A stretch of DNA of 64,000 nt from Pseudomonas tremae (GTDB taxonomy: Bacteria > Pseudomonadota > Gammaproteobacteria > Pseudomonadales > Pseudomonadaceae): NCBI RefSeq assembly GCF_001401155.1, contig NZ_LJRO01000458.1, forward strand, positions 208,746-272,745. The letters are read 5' to 3'. The notes below the pieces were generated by a model that ran no database searches, was not told where the DNA came from, and saw only the letters and a list, made by a program, of their open reading frames with translations. Position 1 is the first letter of the stretch, and each line of letters starts with the position of its first letter. Shown one piece after another: positions 55,401 to 63,639 of the stretch. The translations under genes and the position numbers were made by a program.

Positions 55401-55539
55401 TGGAGTTATCGGTAGCCAGCACCGTGCGCGATCCATGATCCCTGGCGATTTCGCCGCGAAAGCCCCCCTCGGTCAGGGCATCGAGAAAACGGTCGTAGGC
55501 ACCGCCCTGTGCGGAGGTCGGTTTCAACAGCGCAATCAT
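52492..55539 (-). CDS. FAD-linked/Fe-S dehydrogenase (YdiJ, D-2-hydroxyglutarate dehydrogenase type)
   Basis: ATG 55539 follows AGGAAG; 1015 residues, like YdiJ (1018). The N-terminal half is an FAD-binding PCMH domain (VVLTPRGGGTGTNGQSLTDGVVVDLSRHMN about 70-100; TLGGMINTDASGQGSCTYG). The C-terminal half has two cysteine sets for Fe-S clusters (CNGNGACYNYDTDDAMCPS; CLACKSCAGQCPVKVNVPEF) and a CCG-type domain (CTEKTNEPG, GCCGMSGTYGHE). It oxidises a 2-hydroxy acid, probably D-2-hydroxyglutarate, and passes electrons inside the chain. Divergent from the LysR gene. Confidence 0.88.
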   Translation of the reverse strand: MIALLKPTSAQGGAYDRFLDALTEGGFRGEIARDHGSRTVLATDNSIYQRLPQAAVFPMDSHDVAIVARLAARPEHKQVVLTPRGGGTGTNGQSLTDGVVVDLSRHMNNILEINVEERWVRVQTGVVKDQLNAALKPHGLFFAPELSTSNRATLGGMINTDASGQGSCTYGKTRDHVLELTTVLLGGSYVHSQAIDAEQLASEQARTDRAGDVYRCAQQIADTQAQLIKDVFPPLNRCLTGYDLAHLREGDGRFNLNSVLCGSEGSLGFIVEARLNVLPIPRHSILVNVRYAGFMDALRDAKALMAHKPLSIETVDSKVLMLAMQDIVWHGVAEYFPQDPATPTLGINLIEFSGDESSEVEQRVHAFVEHLQADTSVVRLGHTLAIGSAAVNRVYAMRKRSVGLLGNVKGEARPQPFVEDTAVPPENLADYIQEFRALLDSHDLQYGMFGHVDAGVLHVRPILDMKDPAQAALIRPISDAVAALTKRYGGLLWGEHGKGLRSQYVPEYFGELYPSLQALKAACDPHNQLNPGKIATPATVPDARLTLVDEVTLRGDLDRRIDERVWKSYDSALHCNGNGACYNYDTDDAMCPSWKATRDRVHSPKGRASLVREWLRLQGEQDVDVLTASARARTANVLKSLAERTVNSVARVAGQKDFSHEVYDAMAGCLACKSCAGQCPVKVNVPEFRSRFLELYHSRYLRPIKDYLIGSLEFSIPHLARFPKLYNAIMRARPVRYLLEHVAGMVDSPLLSLMDFRAACARWNVGIATPQRLAALTDQERKRTVVLVQDAFTRYFETPLAADWLELISRLGYQVYLAPFAPNGKPLQVQGFLGAFEKAASFNSQSLGKLANYGIPLIGLDPAMTLVYRQEYSKTLGSENVPSVMLPQEWLATELEEQADAISDETYYFLPHCTEKTNEPGSVGLWQKVFARAGLKLEVLASGCCGMSGTYGHETRNARTSETIYRQSWQPLVARHGGDGRLVADGYSCRSQVKRQDGKVVQHPLQVMLERMRAL

Positions 55540-55692
55540 GGTGGTCTTCCTGCTGGCTAGGCGTTTTATATGCAAAGCACGTATGCTTCCAAACGCTCGA
55601 ATACGTGGCGTCATCAACGGTTACCGGGATTCTCCCGCCTGTCATCCTCCAGCGCAAACGTAAAACCTGCCGCTTTTTCATGAGTGTTATGA

Positions 55693-56634
55693 ATGAACAC
55701 CCGAAGACTGACACCCTCCATGTCACTCCTGCTCGCTTTCGAGGCCGCCGCTAGGCATGGCAGCTTTACCAAGGCCGCAGACGAACTTTCACTGACCCAA
55801 AGCGCAGTCAGCCGCCAGGTACAGGCGCTGGAAGCGCAACTGGATGTCGAGCTGTTCAAGCGTGACGGCAGGCGTATCGAGCTGACCACCGCAGGCGCTT
55901 TGTATCAGCACGAATTAGCCGCAGCGCTGGGCCGCATCCGCAGCGCGACCTTACAGACCATCGCCCACAAATCCGAGGGCGGTACGCTGCACTTGGCCGT
56001 GCTGCCGACATTCGGCTCCAAATGGCTGCTGCCACGGATGAATGATTTCTATACTCGCCACCCGGGTTACGTGGTGCATATCCACTCGCGGATCGTCAAC
56101 GCCGACCTGACACCGGTGGCCAGTGAAATGAACGCGATCATCTGCGCGGGCCATGGCAACTGGCCGGGTTACATTGCCCATATGCTGGTCAGCGAAAAGC
56201 TGGTGGTCATCGCCAGCCCGAAGGCACTGCCCGGCTACCGGTCCATGAGTACGGCCGAGGTAGCCCTGCAGTCGTTGCTGAGCGTCGTTTCCCGGCCCAA
56301 TGCCTGGTCGGACTGGTTCGACAGCAACCAACTGGCTCACCACGTCATGCGTCCCGGCCCGAGCTTCGAGCTGACCTCGCACCTGATTCAAGCCGTGACA
56401 GCGGGGATCGGCATCGCGCTGGTGCCACGCATTCTGGTGCAGGACGAGATCAGCAGCGGTGAGCTGGTCACGCTGTTCGAGCCGCTGGACAGTGGGCGCA
56501 ATTATTACCTTGCGTACGCCACGCGCTTTCAGAACCTGCCGTCGCTGTGCGTGTTCAGAGACTGGCTGCTGTCGACGCCCTTTCCAGACACGTTGTTTCA
56601 GGATGGTCGGGCGCGCAAGAACACTCTTTCTTGA
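55693..56634 (+). CDS. LysR-type regulator (GcvA-like)
   Basis: 313 residues with an N-terminal winged HTH (FEAAARHGSFTKAADELSLTQSAVSRQVQALE, about residues 15-46) and a substrate-binding domain of the GcvA type (LHLAVLPTFGSKWLLPRM; SHLIQAVTAGIGIALVPRIL). It is divergent from the hydroxy-acid dehydrogenase gene, with 153 bp between; LysR regulators usually control the divergent neighbour, so it probably regulates that gene. Confidence 0.9.
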   Translation: MNTRRLTPSMSLLLAFEAAARHGSFTKAADELSLTQSAVSRQVQALEAQLDVELFKRDGRRIELTTAGALYQHELAAALGRIRSATLQTIAHKSEGGTLHLAVLPTFGSKWLLPRMNDFYTRHPGYVVHIHSRIVNADLTPVASEMNAIICAGHGNWPGYIAHMLVSEKLVVIASPKALPGYRSMSTAEVALQSLLSVVSRPNAWSDWFDSNQLAHHVMRPGPSFELTSHLIQAVTAGIGIALVPRILVQDEISSGELVTLFEPLDSGRNYYLAYATRFQNLPSLCVFRDWLLSTPFPDTLFQDGRARKNTLS

Positions 56635-56641
56635 GCGGTCT

Positions 56642-57541
56642 TCAGTGAGCGTTGCGGTCCCAGATCCAGTTCCATACGCCGGGTAAGCGCACAGGCTGAT
56701 CGGCGTTCTTTACGGTGCGAGCCAAGGCAGCGCGCTGCAATTGGGTGCTGTCATCGTAAAACGGCTTGGCGGCCAGTCGAACGCCAGTCTGTGCGGCGCT
56801 GTCGACCAGTATCTGCAAATATTCTCGCGCATGCCTCGCGGTATAGCGGTTCAGGTCATGAAAGGTCACCACCACGGGAATTACGCCGTCTACCGCGGGC
56901 AATTCTCCGGCAGCAATACGCTCGCGAACCTGGGAAAGCTGGCTGACCAGGTTCGAACGACGCCGCAGGCTGAAGTTGTAACCCCAGATTTTGCCGTCGT
57001 TGGCGCTCAGGTCGGTCAGCAACACATGCAGGTCATGCCGCTGATAAGCGCTGAAAGTGCGCTTGTCGTAGTTCCAGAACGGCGGCCGCAGCAAGACAGT
57101 CGGTGCGCCGGTGATAGAGGCCATGATGGCGCAGCCCTTGGTCAGGGATTGCTCCAGTTCGTCATCGCTCAACGAACGATGATTGGTGTGGTGCGGCGTG
57201 GCGGTATGGAAACCCAGCAGATGCCCTTGCTCATGCTCGCGCTGCATGATCGCCCGGCCCTGATCGCTGTTGCCCGCACCGGTGGCGCCGGTCTGCACGA
57301 AAAATATGGCCTTGATGCCCGGTTGCACAGGGTTGTCGGCCAGGCTGTCGAGCACGGTGATACTCGGGTTGTAAAATGTCGAAGCACTCGGGCCGTCGTC
57401 GAAGGTCAGCAAAAACCGCACAGGAGGCTGCTGACGCAACTTCTCGGCAGTGCCTGCCGTCAGCGGGACCGGCGCACTGATGCAGGCAGACAGACTCACA
57501 GCGATGCCGAAGATCCACAGGGTTCTGAAAAGCGGTTTCAT
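56642..57541 (-). CDS. Polysaccharide deacetylase-family lipoprotein
   Basis: 299 residues. Lipobox VSLSAC (Cys at about residue 19) predicts a lipoprotein. The NodB domain shows the motif-1 Asp pair in LLTFDDGPSAST (about 44-55), the metal-binding H-x3-H in TPHHTNHRSLS (about 118-123), RPPFWNYDKRT and VVVTFHDLN. It should remove acetyl groups from a polysaccharide or peptidoglycan on the periplasmic side. ATGA overlap (57538-57541) with the GNAT-C39 gene puts the two in one operon. Confidence 0.85.
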   Translation of the reverse strand: MKPLFRTLWIFGIAVSLSACISAPVPLTAGTAEKLRQQPPVRFLLTFDDGPSASTFYNPSITVLDSLADNPVQPGIKAIFFVQTGATGAGNSDQGRAIMQREHEQGHLLGFHTATPHHTNHRSLSDDELEQSLTKGCAIMASITGAPTVLLRPPFWNYDKRTFSAYQRHDLHVLLTDLSANDGKIWGYNFSLRRRSNLVSQLSQVRERIAAGELPAVDGVIPVVVTFHDLNRYTARHAREYLQILVDSAAQTGVRLAAKPFYDDSTQLQRAALARTVKNADQPVRLPGVWNWIWDRNAH

Positions 57542-58701
57542 CGGGGGGCTGGGTCCTTTGAGTGGGCTGCTGAAGCCTTGTGTAACGCAGGCGAATGATC
57601 ATCCACAGGCGGCGCAAATACAATCACTGCAGCCCTGAGTTTGTCGGCCCCGAAACAACTCATACGGTTGAAGTCGGCATGACTGACCGGCATATGCTGG
57701 CAGTCGATTGCCTGACGATGCAGGCTGTGATCGATATCGGGGTCATGCAGGTAGACAAAGTCGCTGTCGCAATCGGTGACCATTACCCAATGCGGGGCCT
57801 TGGAGCGCGTCAGGCGATAGCTGCTGATCAGCACCAACGGCTTGCCGCCGCCTGCAAGCACCCCCGGCAAATTCAGCGAGCGGTTGGGCAACGACTGCAC
57901 ACCTGCCGCGTCAAGCTCGCGACAAAACTGTTCGTGAACCAGGCGGATCACCTGCTTCTTGTTATCACTGCGCACCCCGGCCAGAAACAACGGGCCCGAC
58001 ATAGACACCAGCAGCTTCACTGCAAAGCCGCGCCGCCATGCAGCCAGCGCAAGCCCCTGTGGGCTGCAGCCGCCATGCCCAGAGGTCATGAACACCGTGG
58101 TAGCCTCGCGCCAGATCTGCAACTCTTCAGCGCGCCCCATCAAGCGCGCTGGCTGCAAGGCTTTCATGGCCATCAACAGACAGGCCGGGCCACAGGTGAA
58201 ATCCAGCGTTTGCTGGTAGTAAGGCACCGAGCGACTGTCGTGCCTGACGTGTTCGACGATGCGCTTCTCGTAACGCAACGCCGGAGCATGATCCTGATAG
58301 TAGTCGTCCACCTGAGCGAAGCGCCGGTACCCGCTGCGCTCGTACAGTGCGATGGCTGCGGCGTTGTCAGGTCGCACTTCGAGGCGCAAATAGGCGCAAT
58401 CGCGCTCGACGGCCTGTTGCTCGGCGCGCTGCAATAACTGCTTGCCCAGACCCTGCCCTCTCGCAGAGTCGGCAATCGCCAGTGAATAAAGACGCCCCAG
58501 CGAAGTGCCGCGATGGAACAGCACCAGCGCGTAACCGGCAAGTTGCCCGGCGTGCTCTGCGACGATCAGGCACGCGTTCGCTCGGCGGATCATCCACTGA
58601 AAGCTGCGTGCCGTCAGTCGATCGCCTTCAAAGCAGCTGTCCTCCAGAACCAGCAGCGCATCGACATCACCTGCCACTGCACCACGAAATATAAAGTCCA
58701 T
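57538..58701 (-). CDS. GNAT acetyltransferase fused to a C39-like cysteine peptidase domain
   Basis: 387 residues from ATG 58701 (a GTG two codons earlier is possible). Residues about 1-145 are a GNAT (RimI-like) domain with the acetyl-CoA loop ADSARGQGLGKQLLQRAEQQA and LRLEVRPDNAAAIALYERSGY. Residues about 160-365 are a papain/C39-like domain with catalytic Cys in TLDFTCGPACLLMAM, His in KAPHWVMVTDCD and Asp in YLHDPDID. In known genomic contexts, this fusion accompanies RLAN/RimK ATP-grasp ligases as here (divergent, 114 bp). It may process or cap a peptide tag. Confidence 0.88.
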   Translation of the reverse strand: MDFIFRGAVAGDVDALLVLEDSCFEGDRLTARSFQWMIRRANACLIVAEHAGQLAGYALVLFHRGTSLGRLYSLAIADSARGQGLGKQLLQRAEQQAVERDCAYLRLEVRPDNAAAIALYERSGYRRFAQVDDYYQDHAPALRYEKRIVEHVRHDSRSVPYYQQTLDFTCGPACLLMAMKALQPARLMGRAEELQIWREATTVFMTSGHGGCSPQGLALAAWRRGFAVKLLVSMSGPLFLAGVRSDNKKQVIRLVHEQFCRELDAAGVQSLPNRSLNLPGVLAGGGKPLVLISSYRLTRSKAPHWVMVTDCDSDFVYLHDPDIDHSLHRQAIDCQHMPVSHADFNRMSCFGADKLRAAVIVFAPPVDDHSPALHKASAAHSKDPAPR

Positions 58702-58815
58702 CTGCACCGCCGTAAAAGTTGTGTAACGAAACGGGACATTTCAAAAAGCACATGCTTAATAGAAAGGACTTGTTTCCCATCGGACCTATTACACATGTCA
58801 GCGGCACAGGTGAAG

Positions 58816-60381
58816 ATGAACGAAGTATCGACCCAACTTGCACATTCAGCAACATCCAACCGTGCATTTCCAATAACTTCCTTTGCAGCGCAGAGGCCAC
58901 TGTTGATTATTGTCGAACGGCTTGAAGACTGGGCATCCTACTTCCCCAGCGAGGATCTGATCAGCGCGCAGGACTACTTTGAAAAACCGCTCGAGTCCAC
59001 CGCAGGCAAGCGCGTGCAGGTCATAAACCTGTGCCGGAGCTACAAGTACCTCGGCCACGGTTATTACTGTTCGCTGCTGGCCGAGGCTCGGCAGCACCAT
59101 GTTATTCCGTCGGTCAAAACCATCAGTGAACTGACCCGCAAATCCGTCTACGGCCTGGCACTCGATAACTTGGACAAGTGCCTGGAAACAGCACTTCTGG
59201 ATCACCCCTATAACGACACGGACGGGTTTACCCTGACACTGTATTTCGGTCAGACCACACTTGAACCATTGAAAGACCTGGCCCGCCAAGTGTTTGAAGC
59301 CTTTCCCTGTCCAATCCTGATGGTCGAGTTTCGCAAACGCGACACGTGGCACATTGCAGGCATCAAAGCCGGCGCCCTGCCGCGTTTGCGTGATGATCAG
59401 CAGGATGAGTTTGCCGCTGCACTGGACGGCTTCAGCCGCAAGATCTGGCGGCAACCCAGCTCGCGCCGCCTGGCGCGCTATGACCTGGCCATTCTCCACG
59501 ACCCGCATGAGCAGTTGCCTCCCTCTAACGCGCTGGCGCTGTCCAACTTCATTCGCGTCGGTCAGCGCCTGGGCATTGACGTCGAGCTGATCGAAAAGAA
59601 GGACTACGCCCGCCTGGCCGAGTACGACGCCCTGCTGATCCGTGAAACCACCAGCGTCGACAACCACACCTACCGGTTTGCCAAAAAGGCCGAAAGCGAG
59701 GGCCTGGTGGTCATGGATGATTCCACGTCAATTCTGCGCTGCACCAACAAGGTGTACCTGACAGACCTGCTCAAAAGCCATGACCTGGGGATGCCAAGAA
59801 CCGAAATTCTCTACAAGGACCGCCCCGAAGAGCTGCCACATGTCGCGACACGGCTGGGTTTTCCGCTGGTGCTGAAGATCCCTGACGGCTGTTTCTCCAG
59901 AGGCGTCATCAAGGTCAGTACGCCCGAAGAAATGCACACCGCGACGGCCCAGCTGTTCGAACACTCGGTGTTGCTGCTGGCTCAGGAGTTTTTCTACACC
60001 GAATACGACTGGCGCATCGGCATTCTCAATCGCAAGCCGATTTTTGCCTGCCAATACTTCATGTCCAAGGGGCACTGGCAGATCTATAACCACAAGGCAG
60101 TGGGCGCCGAGGTCAATGGTGAGTGCCGCACGCTGGCTGTACACGAAGCGCCAAGTGCTGTGGTCGAACTGGCGCTCAAGACCGCCAACCTGATTGGCGA
60201 CGGGCTTTACGGTGTTGATTTGAAGCAATCCGGTGAGCAGGTAGTGGTTATCGAAGTCAACGACAATCCGAATCTGGATGCCGGTATCGAAGACGCTTAC
60301 CTGCAAGACGATCTGTACAGCCTGGTGCTGGAAGAATTCATTCGTCGCCTTGAACTCAAACGCCTCGGTCAGACATGGTGA
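58816..60381 (+). CDS. RimK-type ATP-grasp ligase with RLAN N-terminal domain
   Basis: ATG 58816 follows AGGTGAAG; ATG 58795 is the alternative. 521 residues. The N-terminal 190 or so are the RLAN domain (PLLIIVERLEDWASYFPSEDLISAQDYF; VQVINLCRSYKYLGHGYYCSLLAEAR). The C-terminal 300 are ATP-grasp (GFPLVLKIPDGCFSRGVIKV; LLAQEFFYTEYDWRIGILNRKPIFACQY; VVIEVNDNPNLDAG). The Lys, Glu, Asp and Asn metal and nucleotide residues seem intact. RimK-like enzymes add amino acids to a carboxyl group of a protein or peptide. The next gene starts 4 bp later. Confidence 0.9.
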   Translation: MNEVSTQLAHSATSNRAFPITSFAAQRPLLIIVERLEDWASYFPSEDLISAQDYFEKPLESTAGKRVQVINLCRSYKYLGHGYYCSLLAEARQHHVIPSVKTISELTRKSVYGLALDNLDKCLETALLDHPYNDTDGFTLTLYFGQTTLEPLKDLARQVFEAFPCPILMVEFRKRDTWHIAGIKAGALPRLRDDQQDEFAAALDGFSRKIWRQPSSRRLARYDLAILHDPHEQLPPSNALALSNFIRVGQRLGIDVELIEKKDYARLAEYDALLIRETTSVDNHTYRFAKKAESEGLVVMDDSTSILRCTNKVYLTDLLKSHDLGMPRTEILYKDRPEELPHVATRLGFPLVLKIPDGCFSRGVIKVSTPEEMHTATAQLFEHSVLLLAQEFFYTEYDWRIGILNRKPIFACQYFMSKGHWQIYNHKAVGAEVNGECRTLAVHEAPSAVVELALKTANLIGDGLYGVDLKQSGEQVVVIEVNDNPNLDAGIEDAYLQDDLYSLVLEEFIRRLELKRLGQTW

Positions 60382-60385
60382 GACG

Positions 60386-61315
60386 ATGATTCAAGGTCTG
60401 GAACTCAATGACGGTCGGTTGCAAGCGTGCAATCCGCAAAAGGCTCAGGTGCTGTGGTTCAGCAAACCCGATGCCGGGGAATGCAGGCTGTTGCTGGAGC
60501 AATTCCACCTTGATGAGCATGCGGTCGCTTCGGCGCTCGATCCGGATGAAATATCACGCATCGAGTTCCACCCCGATGCGCTGTTTCTGATCTGGAAACG
60601 CCCCGAGAACTATTCGGGCAAGGACAGCTTTTCGTTCGATGTGTCCTCATTCGGCGTACTGCTCAGTCAGGATCAGCTGGTGCTGATCTGCGATGACGAT
60701 CAGCCATTTGACGCGCTGGGGTTTCATCGTCCGTTGCGCCAGCCGCTGGATATCCTTCTGGAAATGCTGTTCAACAACATCCATCACTACCTCGGGCATC
60801 TGAAGGTCATCAAGATGGTCGCCCGGGAATTGCAGCAGAAATTCAACTCATCGCTGGAAAACCGCCACCTGGTGCAGATGTTCAACCTCAGCGAGAGCCT
60901 GGTCTATTACATCAACGCCATCCACAGCAACGGCGCGGTGCTCACTCGCTTGCGCAATCATGCGCAGGGCAAGCAATACGCGACTGCAAGCCTGGCGCTG
61001 ATCGACGACATGATCATCGAGAACGACCAGTGCTACAAACAGGCCGAGATCTATTCCACTGTGTTCGCCGGGTTGATGGACGCTCGGGGCAATCTGGTCA
61101 ACAACAGCACCAACAACCTGTTACGCAAACTGACATTGATCAACGTGGTGTTCCTGCCGCTGAACCTGATTGCCGGAATCGGCGGCATGTCCGAATTCAG
61201 CATGATGACCGCCCCGCTGCACTGGTGGGTGTCTTACCCGGCCTTGTTGCTGGCAATGCTCGGGCTTGGGGCATTGATGGTTCTTGGACTGCGCAAAATG
61301 GCCCGCTCGACCTGA
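60386..61315 (+). CDS. CorA-family transporter with GMS instead of GMN
   Basis: 309 residues. An N-terminal cytoplasmic domain is followed by two C-terminal membrane helices. The pore motif at the end of the first is IAGIGGMSEF, whereas classical CorA has GMN. Long alpha-helical stalk (LQQKFNSSLENRHLVQMFNLSESLVYYINAI..) and MDARGNLVNNSTNNLLRKLTLI match the family. It may move magnesium or another divalent metal with altered selectivity. Directly after the RimK-like gene in the same operon. Confidence 0.85.
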   Translation: MIQGLELNDGRLQACNPQKAQVLWFSKPDAGECRLLLEQFHLDEHAVASALDPDEISRIEFHPDALFLIWKRPENYSGKDSFSFDVSSFGVLLSQDQLVLICDDDQPFDALGFHRPLRQPLDILLEMLFNNIHHYLGHLKVIKMVARELQQKFNSSLENRHLVQMFNLSESLVYYINAIHSNGAVLTRLRNHAQGKQYATASLALIDDMIIENDQCYKQAEIYSTVFAGLMDARGNLVNNSTNNLLRKLTLINVVFLPLNLIAGIGGMSEFSMMTAPLHWWVSYPALLLAMLGLGALMVLGLRKMARST

Positions 61316-61319
61316 CCCG

Positions 61320-61496
61320 TCATTGCTCCCACTCAGCCTTGGCCGCCTGCAGACCATGCAGGCCTTTATAGGCGGCACGCTCGGGAGACTGCCAGCCCTT
61401 CAGCAGCGAAGCGTCGAGGTCATAGATCTCGACGCCCAAGGGCCGACATACGCCTAGCGGGTCCTGCGCTTCCGCCCCCACATTGGCAGTGACAGG
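61320..61496 (-). pseudogene. 58-codon 3' fragment of an unknown gene
   Basis: An open frame without a start follows a TAG-TGA at 61497-61502 and ends at TGA 61320. It reads NVGAEAQDPLGVCRPLGVEI, then YDLDASLLKGWQSPERAAYK, then GLHGLQAAKAEWEQ. Its last eight codons match the end of the gene at the right window edge (AAKAEWEK), giving a perfect 20-bp repeat. It is thus the leftover 3' end of the same or a related gene. Family not recognised. Confidence 0.5.
61327..61346. repeat. Direct repeat, left copy
   Basis: TCCCACTCAGCCTTGGCCGC is repeated exactly at 63981-64000, 2654 bp away; the right copy is cut by the window end, so the match may be longer. The two copies bracket the DUF4238 region. 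Confidence 0.8.
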
Positions 61497-61571
61497 TCAC
61501 TACGCAGCAATTACTGCCTGATACAAAAAACTCAAAGTTTCTGGATTGTAGTTGAATTATTACGACAAAAA

Positions 61572-61862
61572 TTACAAATCGACAGACAAGGCGGCCAAAT
61601 CATCGCCGAAGGGAACTGTGACATAAATGGTGCCATCTTCCATAAGCCAAGGACATATCTGGAAAGTCCATAAAATGCGTTCAACATGCCTACTAAGTGA
61701 AAAAATATTTTTAGTCGTGAACTGGCCCTCAGTATCATACAGTTTTCGAAGATCGCGCCCAAAGAGCTCTAGCCAAAGATTTAACTCAAGGACTTCTAAA
61801 TCATCCAATAATTTCGACCCAGGAAAAAACTCAGACTCCGACAGACCGTCTCTGTGGCCCAA
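61572..61862 (-). CDS. Possible small protein or gene fragment, 96 codons
   Basis: The frame begins only with TTG 61862, two codons after a TAG, with no ATG or clear ribosome site. The peptide (SESEFFPGSKLLDDLEVLEL, FGRDLRKLYDTEGQF, RHVERILWTFQICPWLM, TIYVTVPFGDDLAALSVDL) is acidic and has the feel of an immunity-type or regulatory small protein. It lies downstream of the 49-codon ORF on the same strand. It may be a 5'-truncated gene. No family assigned. Confidence 0.35.
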   Translation of the reverse strand: MGHRDGLSESEFFPGSKLLDDLEVLELNLWLELFGRDLRKLYDTEGQFTTKNIFSLSRHVERILWTFQICPWLMEDGTIYVTVPFGDDLAALSVDL

Positions 61863-61879
61863 CCACTAAGCCGCATGAG

Positions 61880-62029
61880 TCAAAAAAATGACAATTGAGG
61901 TAATGCTGTATTCAGTAACACTTCAATGTTATCGCTTACTCGATAATCCATCCTTGCTGAACAAATTTTTTCTTTAGCAGATGCATAGCTATCCTTGACT
62001 AAAGCCGCATAACTTTCACCAGCATTCAT
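61880..62029 (-). CDS. Small 49-residue ORF coupled to the DUF4238 gene
   Basis: ATG 62029 overlaps the DUF4238 stop as ATGA (62026-62029) and the frame runs 49 codons to TGA 61880. The product starts MNAGESYAALVKDSYASAKEK and ends NTALPQLSFF; it looks like one or two amphipathic helices. The overlap suggests it is translated by coupling. No family recognised. It could be a small partner of the DUF4238 protein, or a chance frame. Confidence 0.4.
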   Translation of the reverse strand: MNAGESYAALVKDSYASAKEKICSARMDYRVSDNIEVLLNTALPQLSFF

Positions 62030-63639
62030 ATCGAAAAACGCACTTTTTCTCGCGCAAAAAAATAACTAATCGGCGCATGCGATACGCTGGAAAACAACAT
62101 TTTACTTATTCCATCTATTTCTGCATTGCGGTCACTTTCAAGAAGAGGCTCGTAGAAGCTTGCATGCAGCACTTCAGAAAGCTGGGCAAGTAACAGATGA
62201 ATTGAATATGACACATCTTCTTTATTAGAAAGTAAAAGATAAGCAATTAAGGCATCAACAACTAAATGAACTTTTACTTTTCCTTCACGAATCACTCTTA
62301 CAGACTTGGCTACCGGCCGGCCATAATCTCTTGGCTGGCTTTTACTTACGAATGCACCCCCCCTATCAATTTCTAGAATTGCAGCTGGGTAATCTTGCGA
62401 AAAAGTAACACCATCAAGCGCTGAAATCGGTATATCTTGACCCAGCTCCCCGATAACAGCTTGTAAAATATTGCCTATCCCCTTAACCATCTCAGCATCG
62501 CCAAAATCTTTGAATGTCAATGAGAAAGAACTTGAAGAATCACTTGCCGCTTGAATGGATTTAGAGGGCAGAGAATTGTCATTATTCTTTTCATGCTCAG
62601 CTAGCCGAAAGCTAAAAACAGCCTCTTTAACAGCAGCATCAATTGTATTGGCAGATTTTTGCCCTATATACTGGGAAAGTCCCTCTCCATCTTCATTTCG
62701 ATGAGAAATAAAAAAGCTGTCACTACAAGTTGCGCTTGCAACATTAACAGTTTTTATATCTATAGCATTATGATTATCAGCCCGACCTATAAGCAACCGA
62801 TTATGACTTATAGGAAAAATCACAAGATCAATATTTTTCGCGCCATTAAAAATTAGAGGTAAAAGCTCCTTACCTACTACGCGGGCAAGCGCAACACAAT
62901 CAGGAAGTATAGCCCCGACTACCTCTTGAACACGCCAAGACAACTTTGACAGCTCATCCTCCCAAACAGTTTGCTTTGATGCTTCCAGTATTTTGTTGTG
63001 CGCATCTCGAATCTGGTCTTGCACAGGCAACAGAATATCTTTCAAAACCTGAATAATAGTTGAATTTTTTTCTTCAAAAAAACTTTCGAAGTTTTCACGA
63101 ACTCTAAACTCAACTATGCGACACACCAACGGCACTGGCATGGAAAGCTCTTCACCGCTCAGTGCACAAAGAGCCTGATCAATCATTTTTTTTAGCTCTA
63201 CCCTCCCGCCCGAATCATCTAGATTAATATGCCTGCGAATTATATCCGAATCAGAAAAAATAGGTATAGCCGCGTCAAAAGCCTTCACTGCACCTTGCTC
63301 AAACAGAGATCGCAAGTGAGCGGTTCTAAGCACTAAATGCACCGTAAGGCGAGCAGCCGCTTTTGAGTCTACAGCTTCGCCTTCCCGAGCATTCTTAAAA
63401 GCAGAGAACTCATGTAAAATATCCACCTCAATTTCAGTAATAATATCATCCAGAGTTTTCGCACCATCACTTCTAATCTTTGAATAAAAATTTTCACTTA
63501 CTCCGATGCTTTTGGTCGCCACTAGCAGAGCCGACATATTGCGCCGATGCAACCAAGTTCGCTTGGCCTTGTGGTACGGATCATCTAAAAAGCCAGACTG
63601 CAAAAATCGTGGAATATAGTGCTGACGTTTTCCGGCCAT
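62026..63639 (-). CDS. DUF4238 family protein
   Basis: 537 residues. The N-terminus KRQHYIPRFLQSGFLDD is the hallmark of DUF4238 (usually HYvPRfyLrnF), and the next 250 residues follow the family. AAGGAG lies before the ATG. DUF4238 proteins are scattered, often on islands; their function is unknown. The gene is visibly AT-rich with many A/T-ending codons, unlike the GC-rich neighbours, which suggests recent gain. The C-terminal 250 residues look unlike the rest and may be a second domain (FSQDYPAAILEIDRGGAFVSK). It may belong to a defence or toxin-type unit, but this is a guess. Confidence 0.7.
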   Translation of the reverse strand: MAGKRQHYIPRFLQSGFLDDPYHKAKRTWLHRRNMSALLVATKSIGVSENFYSKIRSDGAKTLDDIITEIEVDILHEFSAFKNAREGEAVDSKAAARLTVHLVLRTAHLRSLFEQGAVKAFDAAIPIFSDSDIIRRHINLDDSGGRVELKKMIDQALCALSGEELSMPVPLVCRIVEFRVRENFESFFEEKNSTIIQVLKDILLPVQDQIRDAHNKILEASKQTVWEDELSKLSWRVQEVVGAILPDCVALARVVGKELLPLIFNGAKNIDLVIFPISHNRLLIGRADNHNAIDIKTVNVASATCSDSFFISHRNEDGEGLSQYIGQKSANTIDAAVKEAVFSFRLAEHEKNNDNSLPSKSIQAASDSSSSFSLTFKDFGDAEMVKGIGNILQAVIGELGQDIPISALDGVTFSQDYPAAILEIDRGGAFVSKSQPRDYGRPVAKSVRVIREGKVKVHLVVDALIAYLLLSNKEDVSYSIHLLLAQLSEVLHASFYEPLLESDRNAEIDGISKMLFSSVSHAPISYFFAREKVRFSI

